64,000 bases of DNA from Owenia fusiformis (lineage: Eukaryota; Annelida; Polychaeta; Sabellida; Oweniidae): assembly GCA_903813345.2 (NCBI GenBank), contig CAIIXF020000007.1, forward strand, positions 3,539,730-3,603,729, written 5' to 3'. Shown piece by piece: positions 1-15,700 of the stretch. The notes below the pieces were generated by a model. The model saw nothing but the letters and a program-made list of their open reading frames with translations, had not been told where the DNA came from and searched no databases. Numbering within the stretch: position 1 is the first letter of the stretch; every line of letters begins with the position of its first letter. Made by a program: the position numbers and the translations under genes.

Positions 1-3000
1 TCTCAAGTAGGTTATATTGACCCTATTAGTGTCATGGTTGACTGAATATGCATTTTATTCAATATGAATTTTAAAGTTCGGGGTTTTATGAAGTGATATG
101 TACATTTTTGCTCAAATCCCCTCAGCACTTTTGATTCTATAGGGTTCTCTTGACCCCTGGGGTCATTATATTTTGTGACAATTTATTCCAGACTAAATGT
201 AGTTATTTTGTCATTAAAATATCTTATTAGAGAAACGTTCAGGAAAAGTTGCGCTATCCACAAGACTTCTTGACACTGCACTGATAAATGTAGCAAAATA
301 GTCAAAATAATTCAGCCTTGAGCATGACATTTTTGAATTTTTGGACAAATTTTGGGCTATTTTGGGGGATTTTTGCCCATAACGATACTAATCTACTTAA
401 AACAGCTGTTTAAAGTTGTACAAATTGCTTAAGTGATTTATATTCTCTCATAAGTAGGACTATTTGCTACTTTACTAAACTGAACATCATTGATTTTTCG
501 TTTTTCATGAACTTCTGATGGCTAGTTCAAGTAGCATTGTCTTTTGTGCAGGTTTACTGAATACGTCCCTTTAAAATTGGGTCTTTCGTGGGTTTAAAGG
601 GTCAAAATGTTGGAACTTTGCACACTGTGGAACGTTTGGGGTGTGTTTCCTTTAATTTGGCAAGAACTGCATCAAATTACTTGATAAGAGAGCAGAAATG
701 TAGCAATTTAGGCTGAAAAGTACTGTTTTCAATGAAAAAACGAAAATTGCTGACTCAGCAAAATTTAGATCGTCGTCTCCAGAATTTTAGGGGTTAATTT
801 GCAAAACTTTAAATGGTCCCATAGAAACATATGCGAAATATGGCTAAATTCGACATATTTCTCGAAATTCACTGATAAATGTGGTTGATATTAGGTAGAA
901 AGCAACTTACTTTTTCACCCATTGGAATACATGTAAAATTGGCAAAGTTCAAATCATAATTTCTCAAATCCCAGCCCATCGAATCCTCACATCCATTCAG
1001 ATCATGTAGTCCTATTCAAAAACTTCCCGTTCGGTTATATGGTGAAAAAAATATCCCACGAACGAAAAAAGATTTTGCTACATTTATAAGCGAGCATTGA
1101 TTTCTGGGCCTGTAAAAAGCACGTAGGACCTGATTACCCCATTGATTTACTGAGACCGCCAAAAATTTAATTCAATTTTTTGGTTCAAAATAATAATCTG
1201 TCAGCGGTCCCTGACACTCCTACTAGCTATCACCAAACATTAATTGCCAATACATGTACACATATACGTGCCATACATCTACAAAGTAGCGAACTAGTGT
1301 ATTAAGTACTACTTTTCCTATACGATGAGCAAAACAAATCTCAAGTAGGTTATATTGACCCTATTAGTGTCATGGTTGACTGAATATGCATTTTATTCAA
1401 TATGAATTTTAAAGTTCGGGGTTTTATGAAGTGATATGTACATTTTTGCTCAAATCCCCTCAGCACTTTTGATTCTATAGGGTTCTCTTGACCCCTGGGG
1501 TCATTATATTTTGTGACAATTTATTCCAGACTAAATGTAGTTATTTTGTCATTAAAATATCTTATTAGAGAAACGTTCAGGAAAAGTTGCGCTATCCACA
1601 AGACTTCTTGACACTGCACTGATAAATGTAGCAAAATAGTCAAAATAATTCAGCCTTGAGCATGACATTTTTGAATTTTTGGACAAATTTTGGGCTATTT
1701 TGGGGGATTTTTGCCCATAACGATACTAATCTACTTAAAACAGCTGTTTAAAGTTGTACAAATTGCTTAAGTGATTTATATTCTCTCATAAGTAGGACTA
1801 TTTGCTACTTTACTAAACTGAACATCATTGATTTTTCGTTTTTCATGAACTTCTGATGGCTAGTTCAAGTAGCATTGTCTTTTGTGCAGGTTTACTGAAT
1901 ACGTCCCTTTAAAATTGGGTCTTTCGTGGGTTTAAAGGGTCAAAATGTTGGAACTTTGCACACTGTGGAACGTTTGGGGTGTGTTTCCTTTAATTTGGCA
2001 AGAACTGCATCAAATTACTTGATAAGAGAGCAGAAATGTAGCAATTTAGGCTGAAAAGTACTGTTTTCAATGAAAAAACGAAAATTGCTGACTCAGCAAA
2101 ATTTAGATCGTCGTCTCCAGAATTTTAGGGGTTAATTTGCAAAACTTTAAATGGTCCCATAGAAACATATGCGAAATATGGCTAAATTCGACATATTTCT
2201 CGAAATTCACTGATAAATGTGGTTGATATTAGGTAGAAAGCAACTTACTTTTTCACCCATTGGAATACATGTAAAATTGGCAAAGTTCAAATCATAATTT
2301 CTCAAATCCCAGCCCATCGAATCCTCACATCCATTCAGATCATGTAGTCCTATTCAAAAACTTCCCGTTCGGTTATATGGTGAAAAAAATATCCCACGAA
2401 CGAAAAAAGATTTTGCTACATTTATAAGCGAGCATTGATTTCTGGGCCTGTAAAAAGCACGTAGGACCTGATTACCCCATTGATTTACTGAGACCGCCAA
2501 AAATTTAATTCAATTTTTTGGTTCAAAATAATAATCTGTCAGCGGTCCCTGACACTCCTACTAGCTATCACCAAACATTAATTGCCAATACATGTACACA
2601 TATACGTGCCATACATCTACAAAGTAGCGAACTAGTGTATTAAGTACTACTTTTCCTATACGATGAGCAAAACAAATCTCAAGTAGGTTATATTGACCCT
2701 ATTAGTGTCATGGTTGACTGAATATGCATTTTATTCAATATGAATTTTAAAGTTCGGGGTTTTATGAAGTGATATGTACATTTTTGCTCAAATCCCCTCA
2801 GCACTTTTGATTCTATAGGGTTCTCTTGACCCCTGGGGTCATTATATTTTGTGACAATTTATTCCAGACTAAATGTAGTTATTTTGTCATTAAAATATCT
2901 TATTAGAGAAACGTTCAGGAAAAGTTGCGCTATCCACAAGACTTCTTGACACTGCACTGATAAATGTAGCAAAATAGTCAAAATAATTCAGCCTTGAGCA

Positions 3001-5353
3001 TGACATTTTTGAATTTTTGGACAAATTTTGGGCTATTTTGGGGGATTTTTGCCCATAACGATACTAATCTACTTAAAACAGCTGTTTAAAGTTGTACAAA
3101 TTGCTTAAGTGATTTATATTCTCTCATAAGTAGGACTATTTGCTACTTTACTAAACTGAACATCATTGATTTTTCGTTTTTCATGAACTTCTGATGGCTA
3201 GTTCAAGTAGCATTGTCTTTTGTGCAGGTTTACTGAATACGTCCCTTTAAAATTGGGTCTTTCGTGGGTTTAAAGGGTCAAAATGTTGGAACTTTGCACA
3301 CTGTGGAACGTTTGGGGTGTGTTTCCTTTAATTTGGCAAGAACTGCATCAAATTACTTGATAAGAGAGCAGAAATGTAGCAATTTAGGCTGAAAAGTACT
3401 GTTTTCAATGAAAAAACGAAAATTGCTGACTCAGCAAAATTTAGATCGTCGTCTCCAGAATTTTAGGGGTTAATTTGCAAAACTTTAAATGGTCCCATAG
3501 AAACATATGCGAAATATGGCTAAATTCGACATATTTCTCGAAATTCACTGATAAATGTGGTTGATATTAGGTAGAAAGCAACTTACTTTTTCACCCATTG
3601 GAATACATGTAAAATTGGCAAAGTTCAAATCATAATTTCTCAAATCCCAGCCCATCGAATCCTCACATCCATTCAGATCATGTAGTCCTATTCAAAAACT
3701 TCCCGTTCGGTTATATGGTGAAAAAAATATCCCACGAACGAAAAAAGATTTTGCTACATTTATAAGCGAGCATTGATTTCTGGGCCTGTAAAAAGCACGT
3801 AGGACCTGATTACCCCATTGATTTACTGAGACCGCCAAAAATTTAATTCAATTTTTTGGTTCAAAATAATAATCTGTCAGCGGTCCCTGACACTCCTACT
3901 AGCTATCACCAAACATTAATTGCCAATACATGTACACATATACGTGCCATACATCTACAAAGTAGCGAACTAGTGTATTAAGTACTACTTTTCCTATACG
4001 ATGAGCAAAACAAATCTCAAGTAGGTTATATTGACCCTATTAGTGTCATGGTTGACTGAATATGCATTTTATTCAATATGAATTTTAAAGTTCGGGGTTT
4101 TATGAAGTGATATGTACATTTTTGCTCAAATCCCCTCAGCACTTTTGATTCTATAGGGTTCTCTTGACCCCTGGGGTCATTATATTTTGTGACAATTTAT
4201 TCCAGACTAAATGTAGTTATTTTGTCATTAAAATATCTTATTAGAGAAACGTTCAGGAAAAGTTGCGCTATCCACAAGACTTCTTGACACTGCACTGATA
4301 AATGTAGCAAAATAGTCAAAATAATTCAGCCTTGAGCATGACATTTTTGAATTTTTGGACAAATTTTGGGCTATTTTGGGGGATTTTTGCCCATAACGAT
4401 ACTAATCTACTTAAAACAGCTGTTTAAAGTTGTACAAATTGCTTAAGTGATTTATATTCTCTCATAAGTAGGACTATTTGCTACTTTACTAAACTGAACA
4501 TCATTGATTTTTCGTTTTTCATGAACTTCTGATGGCTAGTTCAAGTAGCATTGTCTTTTGTGCAGGTTTACTGAATACGTCCCTTTAAAATTGGGTCTTT
4601 CGTGGGTTTAAAGGGTCAAAATGTTGGAACTTTGCACACTGTGGAACGTTTGGGGTGTGTTTCCTTTAATTTGGCAAGAACTGCATCAAATTACTTGATA
4701 AGAGAGCAGAAATGTAGCAATTTAGGCTGAAAAGTACTGTTTTCAATGAAAAAAACGAAAATTGCTGACTCAGCAAAATTTAGATCGTCGTCTCCAGAAT
4801 TTTAGGGGTTAATTTGCAAAACTTTAAATGGTCCCATAGAAACATATGCGAAATATGGCTAAATTCGACATATTTCTCGAAATTCACTGATAAATGTGGT
4901 TGATATTAGGTAGAAAGCAACTTACTTTTTCACCCATTGGAATACATGTAAAATTGGCAAAGTTCAAATCATAATTTCTCAAATCCCAGCCCATCGAATC
5001 CTCACATCCATTCAGATCATGTAGTCCTATTCAAAAACTTCCCGTTCGGTTATATGGTGAAAAAAATATCCCACGAACGAAAAAAGATTTTGCTACATTT
5101 ATAAGCGAGCATTGATTTCTGGGCCTGTAAAAAGCACGTAGGACCTGATTACCCCATTGATTTACTGAGACCGCCAAAAATTTAATTCAATTTTTTGGTT
5201 CAAAATAATAATCTGTCAGCGGTCCCTGACACTCCTACTAGCTATCACCAAACATTAATTGCCAATACATGTACACATATACGTGCCATACATCTACAAA
5301 GTAGCGAACTAGTGTATTAAGTACTACTTTTCCTATACGATGAGCAAAACAAA

Positions 5354-7556
5354 TCTCAAGTAGGTTATATTGACCCTATTAGTGTCATGGTTGACTGAAT
5401 ATGCATTTTATTCAATATGAATTTTAAAGTTCGGGGTTTTATGAAGTGATATGTACATTTTTGCTCAAATCCCCTCAGCACTTTTGATTCTATAGGGTTC
5501 TCTTGACCCCTGGGGTCATTATATTTTGTGACAATTTATTCCAGACTAAATGTAGTTATTTTGTCATTAAAATATCTTATTAGAGAAACGTTCAGGAAAA
5601 GTTGCGCTATCCACAAGACTTCTTGACACTGCACTGATAAATGTAGCAAAATAGTCAAAATAATTCAGCCTTGAGCATGACATTTTTGAATTTTTGGACA
5701 AATTTTGGGCTATTTTGGGGGATTTTTGCCCATAACGATACTAATCTACTTAAAACAGCTGTTTAAAGTTGTACAAATTGCTTAAGTGATTTATATTCTC
5801 TCATAAGTAGGACTATTTGCTACTTTACTAAACTGAACATCATTGATTTTTCGTTTTTCATGAACTTCTGATGGCTAGTTCAAGTAGCATTGTCTTTTGT
5901 GCAGGTTTACTGAATACGTCCCTTTAAAATTGGGTCTTTCGTGGGTTTAAAGGGTCAAAATGTTGGAACTTTGCACACTGTGGAACGTTTGGGGTGTGTT
6001 TCCTTTAATTTGGCAAGAACTGCATCAAATTACTTGATAAGAGAGCAGAAATGTAGCAATTTAGGCTGAAAAGTACTGTTTTCAATGAAAAAACGAAAAT
6101 TGCTGACTCAGCAAAATTTAGATCGTCGTCTCCAGAATTTTAGGGGTTAATTTGCAAAACTTTAAATGGTCCCATAGAAACATATGCGAAATATGGCTAA
6201 ATTCGACATATTTCTCGAAATTCACTGATAAATGTGGTTGATATTAGTGTCATGGTTGACTGAATATGCATTTTATTCAATATGAATTTTAAAGTTCGGG
6301 GTTTTATGAAGTGATATGTACATTTTTGCTCAAATCCCCTCAGCACTTTTGATTCTATAGGGTTCTCTTGACCCCTGGGGTCATTATATTTTGTGACAAT
6401 TTATTCCAGACTAAATGTAGTTATTTTGTCATTAAAATATCTTATTAGAGAAACGTTCAGGAAAAGTTGCGCTATCCACAAGACTTCTTGACACTGCACT
6501 GATAAATGTAGCAAAATAGTCAAAATAATTCAGCCTTGAGCATGACATTTTTGAATTTTTGGACAAATTTTGGGCTATTTTGGGGGATTTTTGCCCATAA
6601 CGATACTAATCTACTTAAAACAGCTGTTTAAAGTTGTACAAATTGCTTAAGTGATTTATATTCTCTCATAAGTAGGACTATTTGCTACTTTACTAAACTG
6701 AACATCATTGATTTTTCGTTTTTCATGAACTTCTGATGGCTAGTTCAAGTAGCATTGTCTTTTGTGCAGGTTTACTGAATACGTCCCTTTAAAATTGGGT
6801 CTTTCGTGGGTTTAAAGGGTCAAAATGTTGGAACTTTGCACACTGTGGAACGTTTGGGGTGTGTTTCCTTTAATTTGGCAAGAACTGCATCAAATTACTT
6901 GATAAGAGAGCAGAAATGTAGCAATTTAGGCTGAAAAGTACTGTTTTCAATGAAAAAACGAAAATTGCTGACTCAGCAAAATTTAGATCGTCGTCTCCAG
7001 AATTTTAGGGGTTAATTTGCAAAACTTTAAATGGTCCCATAGAAACATATGCGAAATATGGCTAAATTCGACATATTTCTCGAAATTCACTGATAAATGT
7101 GGTTGATATTAGGTAGAAAGCAACTTACTTTTTCACCCATTGGAATACATGTAAAATTGGCAAAGTTCAAATCATAATTTCTCAAATCCCAGCCCATCGA
7201 ATCCTCACATCCATTCAGATCATGTAGTCCTATTCAAAAACTTCCCGTTCGGTTATATGGTGAAAAAAATATCCCACGAACGAAAAAAGATTTTGCTACA
7301 TTTATAAGCGAGCATTGATTTCTGGGCCTGTAAAAAGCACGTAGGACCTGATTACCCCATTGATTTACTGAGACCGCCAAAAATTTAATTCAATTTTTTG
7401 GTTCAAAATAATAATCTGTCAGCGGTCCCTGACACTCCTACTAGCTATCACCAAACATTAATTGCCAATACATGTACACATATACGTGCCATACATCTAC
7501 AAAGTAGCGAACTAGTGTATTAAGTACTACTTTTCCTATACGATGAGCAAAACAAA
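5354..7556. repeat. Satellite dimer with a 473-bp deletion (first)
   Basis: The unit starting at 5354 stops at unit position 894, in ggttgatattag near 6235-6247. It is joined directly to unit position 30 (tgtcatggttgac) of the next copy. The joined ends share the six bases TATTAG. The dimer is 2203 bp instead of 2676 bp, a loss of 473 bp. The first half has the usual six-A run before cgaaaattgc. Confidence 0.93.
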
Positions 7557-9760
7557 TCTCAAGTAGGTTATATTGACCCTATTAGTGTCATGGTTGACTG
7601 AATATGCATTTTATTCAATATGAATTTTAAAGTTCGGGGTTTTATGAAGTGATATGTACATTTTTGCTCAAATCCCCTCAGCACTTTTGATTCTATAGGG
7701 TTCTCTTGACCCCTGGGGTCATTATATTTTGTGACAATTTATTCCAGACTAAATGTAGTTATTTTGTCATTAAAATATCTTATTAGAGAAACGTTCAGGA
7801 AAAGTTGCGCTATCCACAAGACTTCTTGACACTGCACTGATAAATGTAGCAAAATAGTCAAAATAATTCAGCCTTGAGCATGACATTTTTGAATTTTTGG
7901 ACAAATTTTGGGCTATTTTGGGGGATTTTTGCCCATAACGATACTAATCTACTTAAAACAGCTGTTTAAAGTTGTACAAATTGCTTAAGTGATTTATATT
8001 CTCTCATAAGTAGGACTATTTGCTACTTTACTAAACTGAACATCATTGATTTTTCGTTTTTCATGAACTTCTGATGGCTAGTTCAAGTAGCATTGTCTTT
8101 TGTGCAGGTTTACTGAATACGTCCCTTTAAAATTGGGTCTTTCGTGGGTTTAAAGGGTCAAAATGTTGGAACTTTGCACACTGTGGAACGTTTGGGGTGT
8201 GTTTCCTTTAATTTGGCAAGAACTGCATCAAATTACTTGATAAGAGAGCAGAAATGTAGCAATTTAGGCTGAAAAGTACTGTTTTCAATGAAAAAAACGA
8301 AAATTGCTGACTCAGCAAAATTTAGATCGTCGTCTCCAGAATTTTAGGGGTTAATTTGCAAAACTTTAAATGGTCCCATAGAAACATATGCGAAATATGG
8401 CTAAATTCGACATATTTCTCGAAATTCACTGATAAATGTGGTTGATATTAGTGTCATGGTTGACTGAATATGCATTTTATTCAATATGAATTTTAAAGTT
8501 CGGGGTTTTATGAAGTGATATGTACATTTTTGCTCAAATCCCCTCAGCACTTTTGATTCTATAGGGTTCTCTTGACCCCTGGGGTCATTATATTTTGTGA
8601 CAATTTATTCCAGACTAAATGTAGTTATTTTGTCATTAAAATATCTTATTAGAGAAACGTTCAGGAAAAGTTGCGCTATCCACAAGACTTCTTGACACTG
8701 CACTGATAAATGTAGCAAAATAGTCAAAATAATTCAGCCTTGAGCATGACATTTTTGAATTTTTGGACAAATTTTGGGCTATTTTGGGGGATTTTTGCCC
8801 ATAACGATACTAATCTACTTAAAACAGCTGTTTAAAGTTGTACAAATTGCTTAAGTGATTTATATTCTCTCATAAGTAGGACTATTTGCTACTTTACTAA
8901 ACTGAACATCATTGATTTTTCGTTTTTCATGAACTTCTGATGGCTAGTTCAAGTAGCATTGTCTTTTGTGCAGGTTTACTGAATACGTCCCTTTAAAATT
9001 GGGTCTTTCGTGGGTTTAAAGGGTCAAAATGTTGGAACTTTGCACACTGTGGAACGTTTGGGGTGTGTTTCCTTTAATTTGGCAAGAACTGCATCAAATT
9101 ACTTGATAAGAGAGCAGAAATGTAGCAATTTAGGCTGAAAAGTACTGTTTTCAATGAAAAAACGAAAATTGCTGACTCAGCAAAATTTAGATCGTCGTCT
9201 CCAGAATTTTAGGGGTTAATTTGCAAAACTTTAAATGGTCCCATAGAAACATATGCGAAATATGGCTAAATTCGACATATTTCTCGAAATTCACTGATAA
9301 ATGTGGTTGATATTAGGTAGAAAGCAACTTACTTTTTCACCCATTGGAATACATGTAAAATTGGCAAAGTTCAAATCATAATTTCTCAAATCCCAGCCCA
9401 TCGAATCCTCACATCCATTCAGATCATGTAGTCCTATTCAAAAACTTCCCGTTCGGTTATATGGTGAAAAAAATATCCCACGAACGAAAAAAGATTTTGC
9501 TACATTTATAAGCGAGCATTGATTTCTGGGCCTGTAAAAAGCACGTAGGACCTGATTACCCCATTGATTTACTGAGACCGCCAAAAATTTAATTCAATTT
9601 TTTGGTTCAAAATAATAATCTGTCAGCGGTCCCTGACACTCCTACTAGCTATCACCAAACATTAATTGCCAATACATGTACACATATACGTGCCATACAT
9701 CTACAAAGTAGCGAACTAGTGTATTAAGTACTACTTTTCCTATACGATGAGCAAAACAAA
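7557..9760. repeat. Satellite dimer with the same 473-bp deletion (second)
   Basis: The junction is identical to that of the preceding dimer (gttgatattagtgtcatgg near 8440-8460). Here the shortened unit carries a seven-A run (near 8290), like the full unit starting at 4015, so the dimer is 2204 bp long. Confidence 0.93.
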
Positions 9761-12700
9761 TCTCAAGTAGGTTATATTGACCCTATTAGTGTCATGGTTG
9801 ACTGAATATGCATTTTATTCAATATGAATTTTAAAGTTCGGGGTTTTATGAAGTGATATGTACATTTTTGCTCAAATCCCCTCAGCACTTTTGATTCTAT
9901 AGGGTTCTCTTGACCCCTGGGGTCATTATATTTTGTGACAATTTATTCCAGACTAAATGTAGTTATTTTGTCATTAAAATATCTTATTAGAGAAACGTTC
10001 AGGAAAAGTTGCGCTATCCACAAGACTTCTTGACACTGCACTGATAAATGTAGCAAAATAGTCAAAATAATTCAGCCTTGAGCATGACATTTTTGAATTT
10101 TTGGACAAATTTTGGGCTATTTTGGGGGATTTTTGCCCATAACGATACTAATCTACTTAAAACAGCTGTTTAAAGTTGTACAAATTGCTTAAGTGATTTA
10201 TATTCTCTCATAAGTAGGACTATTTGCTACTTTACTAAACTGAACATCATTGATTTTTCGTTTTTCATGAACTTCTGATGGCTAGTTCAAGTAGCATTGT
10301 CTTTTGTGCAGGTTTACTGAATACGTCCCTTTAAAATTGGGTCTTTCGTGGGTTTAAAGGGTCAAAATGTTGGAACTTTGCACACTGTGGAACGTTTGGG
10401 GTGTGTTTCCTTTAATTTGGCAAGAACTGCATCAAATTACTTGATAAGAGAGCAGAAATGTAGCAATTTAGGCTGAAAAGTACTGTTTTCAATGAAAAAA
10501 CGAAAATTGCTGACTCAGCAAAATTTAGATCGTCGTCTCCAGAATTTTAGGGGTTAATTTGCAAAACTTTAAATGGTCCCATAGAAACATATGCGAAATA
10601 TGGCTAAATTCGACATATTTCTCGAAATTCACTGATAAATGTGGTTGATATTAGGTAGAAAGCAACTTACTTTTTCACCCATTGGAATACATGTAAAATT
10701 GGCAAAGTTCAAATCATAATTTCTCAAATCCCAGCCCATCGAATCCTCACATCCATTCAGATCATGTAGTCCTATTCAAAAACTTCCCGTTCGGTTATAT
10801 GGTGAAAAAAATATCCCACGAACGAAAAAAGATTTTGCTACATTTATAAGCGAGCATTGATTTCTGGGCCTGTAAAAAGCACGTAGGACCTGATTACCCC
10901 ATTGATTTACTGAGACCGCCAAAAATTTAATTCAATTTTTTGGTTCAAAATAATAATCTGTCAGCGGTCCCTGACACTCCTACTAGCTATCACCAAACAT
11001 TAATTGCCAATACATGTACACATATACGTGCCATACATCTACAAAGTAGCGAACTAGTGTATTAAGTACTACTTTTCCTATACGATGAGCAAAACAAATC
11101 TCAAGTAGGTTATATTGACCCTATTAGTGTCATGGTTGACTGAATATGCATTTTATTCAATATGAATTTTAAAGTTCGGGGTTTTATGAAGTGATATGTA
11201 CATTTTTGCTCAAATCCCCTCAGCACTTTTGATTCTATAGGGTTCTCTTGACCCCTGGGGTCATTATATTTTGTGACAATTTATTCCAGACTAAATGTAG
11301 TTATTTTGTCATTAAAATATCTTATTAGAGAAACGTTCAGGAAAAGTTGCGCTATCCACAAGACTTCTTGACACTGCACTGATAAATGTAGCAAAATAGT
11401 CAAAATAATTCAGCCTTGAGCATGACATTTTTGAATTTTTGGACAAATTTTGGGCTATTTTGGGGGATTTTTGCCCATAACGATACTAATCTACTTAAAA
11501 CAGCTGTTTAAAGTTGTACAAATTGCTTAAGTGATTTATATTCTCTCATAAGTAGGACTATTTGCTACTTTACTAAACTGAACATCATTGATTTTTCGTT
11601 TTTCATGAACTTCTGATGGCTAGTTCAAGTAGCATTGTCTTTTGTGCAGGTTTACTGAATACGTCCCTTTAAAATTGGGTCTTTCGTGGGTTTAAAGGGT
11701 CAAAATGTTGGAACTTTGCACACTGTGGAACGTTTGGGGTGTGTTTCCTTTAATTTGGCAAGAACTGCATCAAATTACTTGATAAGAGAGCAGAAATGTA
11801 GCAATTTAGGCTGAAAAGTACTGTTTTCAATGAAAAAACGAAAATTGCTGACTCAGCAAAATTTAGATCGTCGTCTCCAGAATTTTAGGGGTTAATTTGC
11901 AAAACTTTAAATGGTCCCATAGAAACATATGCGAAATATGGCTAAATTCGACATATTTCTCGAAATTCACTGATAAATGTGGTTGATATTAGGTAGAAAG
12001 CAACTTACTTTTTCACCCATTGGAATACATGTAAAATTGGCAAAGTTCAAATCATAATTTCTCAAATCCCAGCCCATCGAATCCTCACATCCATTCAGAT
12101 CATGTAGTCCTATTCAAAAACTTCCCGTTCGGTTATATGGTGAAAAAAATATCCCACGAACGAAAAAAGATTTTGCTACATTTATAAGCGAGCATTGATT
12201 TCTGGGCCTGTAAAAAGCACGTAGGACCTGATTACCCCATTGATTTACTGAGACCGCCAAAAATTTAATTCAATTTTTTGGTTCAAAATAATAATCTGTC
12301 AGCGGTCCCTGACACTCCTACTAGCTATCACCAAACATTAATTGCCAATACATGTACACATATACGTGCCATACATCTACAAAGTAGCGAACTAGTGTAT
12401 TAAGTACTACTTTTCCTATACGATGAGCAAAACAAATCTCAAGTAGGTTATATTGACCCTATTAGTGTCATGGTTGACTGAATATGCATTTTATTCAATA
12501 TGAATTTTAAAGTTCGGGGTTTTATGAAGTGATATGTACATTTTTGCTCAAATCCCCTCAGCACTTTTGATTCTATAGGGTTCTCTTGACCCCTGGGGTC
12601 ATTATATTTTGTGACAATTTATTCCAGACTAAATGTAGTTATTTTGTCATTAAAATATCTTATTAGAGAAACGTTCAGGAAAAGTTGCGCTATCCACAAG

Positions 12701-15700
12701 ACTTCTTGACACTGCACTGATAAATGTAGCAAAATAGTCAAAATAATTCAGCCTTGAGCATGACATTTTTGAATTTTTGGACAAATTTTGGGCTATTTTG
12801 GGGGATTTTTGCCCATAACGATACTAATCTACTTAAAACAGCTGTTTAAAGTTGTACAAATTGCTTAAGTGATTTATATTCTCTCATAAGTAGGACTATT
12901 TGCTACTTTACTAAACTGAACATCATTGATTTTTCGTTTTTCATGAACTTCTGATGGCTAGTTCAAGTAGCATTGTCTTTTGTGCAGGTTTACTGAATAC
13001 GTCCCTTTAAAATTGGGTCTTTCGTGGGTTTAAAGGGTCAAAATGTTGGAACTTTGCACACTGTGGAACGTTTGGGGTGTGTTTCCTTTAATTTGGCAAG
13101 AACTGCATCAAATTACTTGATAAGAGAGCAGAAATGTAGCAATTTAGGCTGAAAAGTACTGTTTTCAATGAAAAAACGAAAATTGCTGACTCAGCAAAAT
13201 TTAGATCGTCGTCTCCAGAATTTTAGGGGTTAATTTGCAAAACTTTAAATGGTCCCATAGAAACATATGCGAAATATGGCTAAATTCGACATATTTCTCG
13301 AAATTCACTGATAAATGTGGTTGATATTAGGTAGAAAGCAACTTACTTTTTCACCCATTGGAATACATGTAAAATTGGCAAAGTTCAAATCATAATTTCT
13401 CAAATCCCAGCCCATCGAATCCTCACATCCATTCAGATCATGTAGTCCTATTCAAAAACTTCCCGTTCGGTTATATGGTGAAAAAAATATCCCACGAACG
13501 AAAAAAGATTTTGCTACATTTATAAGCGAGCATTGATTTCTGGGCCTGTAAAAAGCACGTAGGACCTGATTACCCCATTGATTTACTGAGACCGCCAAAA
13601 ATTTAATTCAATTTTTTGGTTCAAAATAATAATCTGTCAGCGGTCCCTGACACTCCTACTAGCTATCACCAAACATTAATTGCCAATACATGTACACATA
13701 TACGTGCCATACATCTACAAAGTAGCGAACTAGTGTATTAAGTACTACTTTTCCTATACGATGAGCAAAACAAATCTCAAGTAGGTTATATTGACCCTAT
13801 TAGTGTCATGGTTGACTGAATATGCATTTTATTCAATATGAATTTTAAAGTTCGGGGTTTTATGAAGTGATATGTACATTTTTGCTCAAATCCCCTCAGC
13901 ACTTTTGATTCTATAGGGTTCTCTTGACCCCTGGGGTCATTATATTTTGTGACAATTTATTCCAGACTAAATGTAGTTATTTTGTCATTAAAATATCTTA
14001 TTAGAGAAACGTTCAGGAAAAGTTGCGCTATCCACAAGACTTCTTGACACTGCACTGATAAATGTAGCAAAATAGTCAAAATAATTCAGCCTTGAGCATG
14101 ACATTTTTGAATTTTTGGACAAATTTTGGGCTATTTTGGGGGATTTTTGCCCATAACGATACTAATCTACTTAAAACAGCTGTTTAAAGTTGTACAAATT
14201 GCTTAAGTGATTTATATTCTCTCATAAGTAGGACTATTTGCTACTTTACTAAACTGAACATCATTGATTTTTCGTTTTTCATGAACTTCTGATGGCTAGT
14301 TCAAGTAGCATTGTCTTTTGTGCAGGTTTACTGAATACGTCCCTTTAAAATTGGGTCTTTCGTGGGTTTAAAGGGTCAAAATGTTGGAACTTTGCACACT
14401 GTGGAACGTTTGGGGTGTGTTTCCTTTAATTTGGCAAGAACTGCATCAAATTACTTGATAAGAGAGCAGAAATGTAGCAATTTAGGCTGAAAAGTACTGT
14501 TTTCAATGAAAAAACGAAAATTGCTGACTCAGCAAAATTTAGATCGTCGTCTCCAGAATTTTAGGGGTTAATTTGCAAAACTTTAAATGGTCCCATAGAA
14601 ACATATGCGAAATATGGCTAAATTCGACATATTTCTCGAAATTCACTGATAAATGTGGTTGATATTAGGTAGAAAGCAACTTACTTTTTCACCCATTGGA
14701 ATACATGTAAAATTGGCAAAGTTCAAATCATAATTTCTCAAATCCCAGCCCATCGAATCCTCACATCCATTCAGATCATGTAGTCCTATTCAAAAACTTC
14801 CCGTTCGGTTATATGGTGAAAAAAATATCCCACGAACGAAAAAAGATTTTGCTACATTTATAAGCGAGCATTGATTTCTGGGCCTGTAAAAAGCACGTAG
14901 GACCTGATTACCCCATTGATTTACTGAGACCGCCAAAAATTTAATTCAATTTTTTGGTTCAAAATAATAATCTGTCAGCGGTCCCTGACACTCCTACTAG
15001 CTATCACCAAACATTAATTGCCAATACATGTACACATATACGTGCCATACATCTACAAAGTAGCGAACTAGTGTATTAAGTACTACTTTTCCTATACGAT
15101 GAGCAAAACAAATCTCAAGTAGGTTATATTGACCCTATTAGTGTCATGGTTGACTGAATATGCATTTTATTCAATATGAATTTTAAAGTTCGGGGTTTTA
15201 TGAAGTGATATGTACATTTTTGCTCAAATCCCCTCAGCACTTTTGATTCTATAGGGTTCTCTTGACCCCTGGGGTCATTATATTTTGTGACAATTTATTC
15301 CAGACTAAATGTAGTTATTTTGTCATTAAAATATCTTATTAGAGAAACGTTCAGGAAAAGTTGCGCTATCCACAAGACTTCTTGACACTGCACTGATAAA
15401 TGTAGCAAAATAGTCAAAATAATTCAGCCTTGAGCATGACATTTTTGAATTTTTGGACAAATTTTGGGCTATTTTGGGGGATTTTTGCCCATAACGATAC
15501 TAATCTACTTAAAACAGCTGTTTAAAGTTGTACAAATTGCTTAAGTGATTTATATTCTCTCATAAGTAGGACTATTTGCTACTTTACTAAACTGAACATC
15601 ATTGATTTTTCGTTTTTCATGAACTTCTGATGGCTAGTTCAAGTAGCATTGTCTTTTGTGCAGGTTTACTGAATACGTCCCTTTAAAATTGGGTCTTTCG

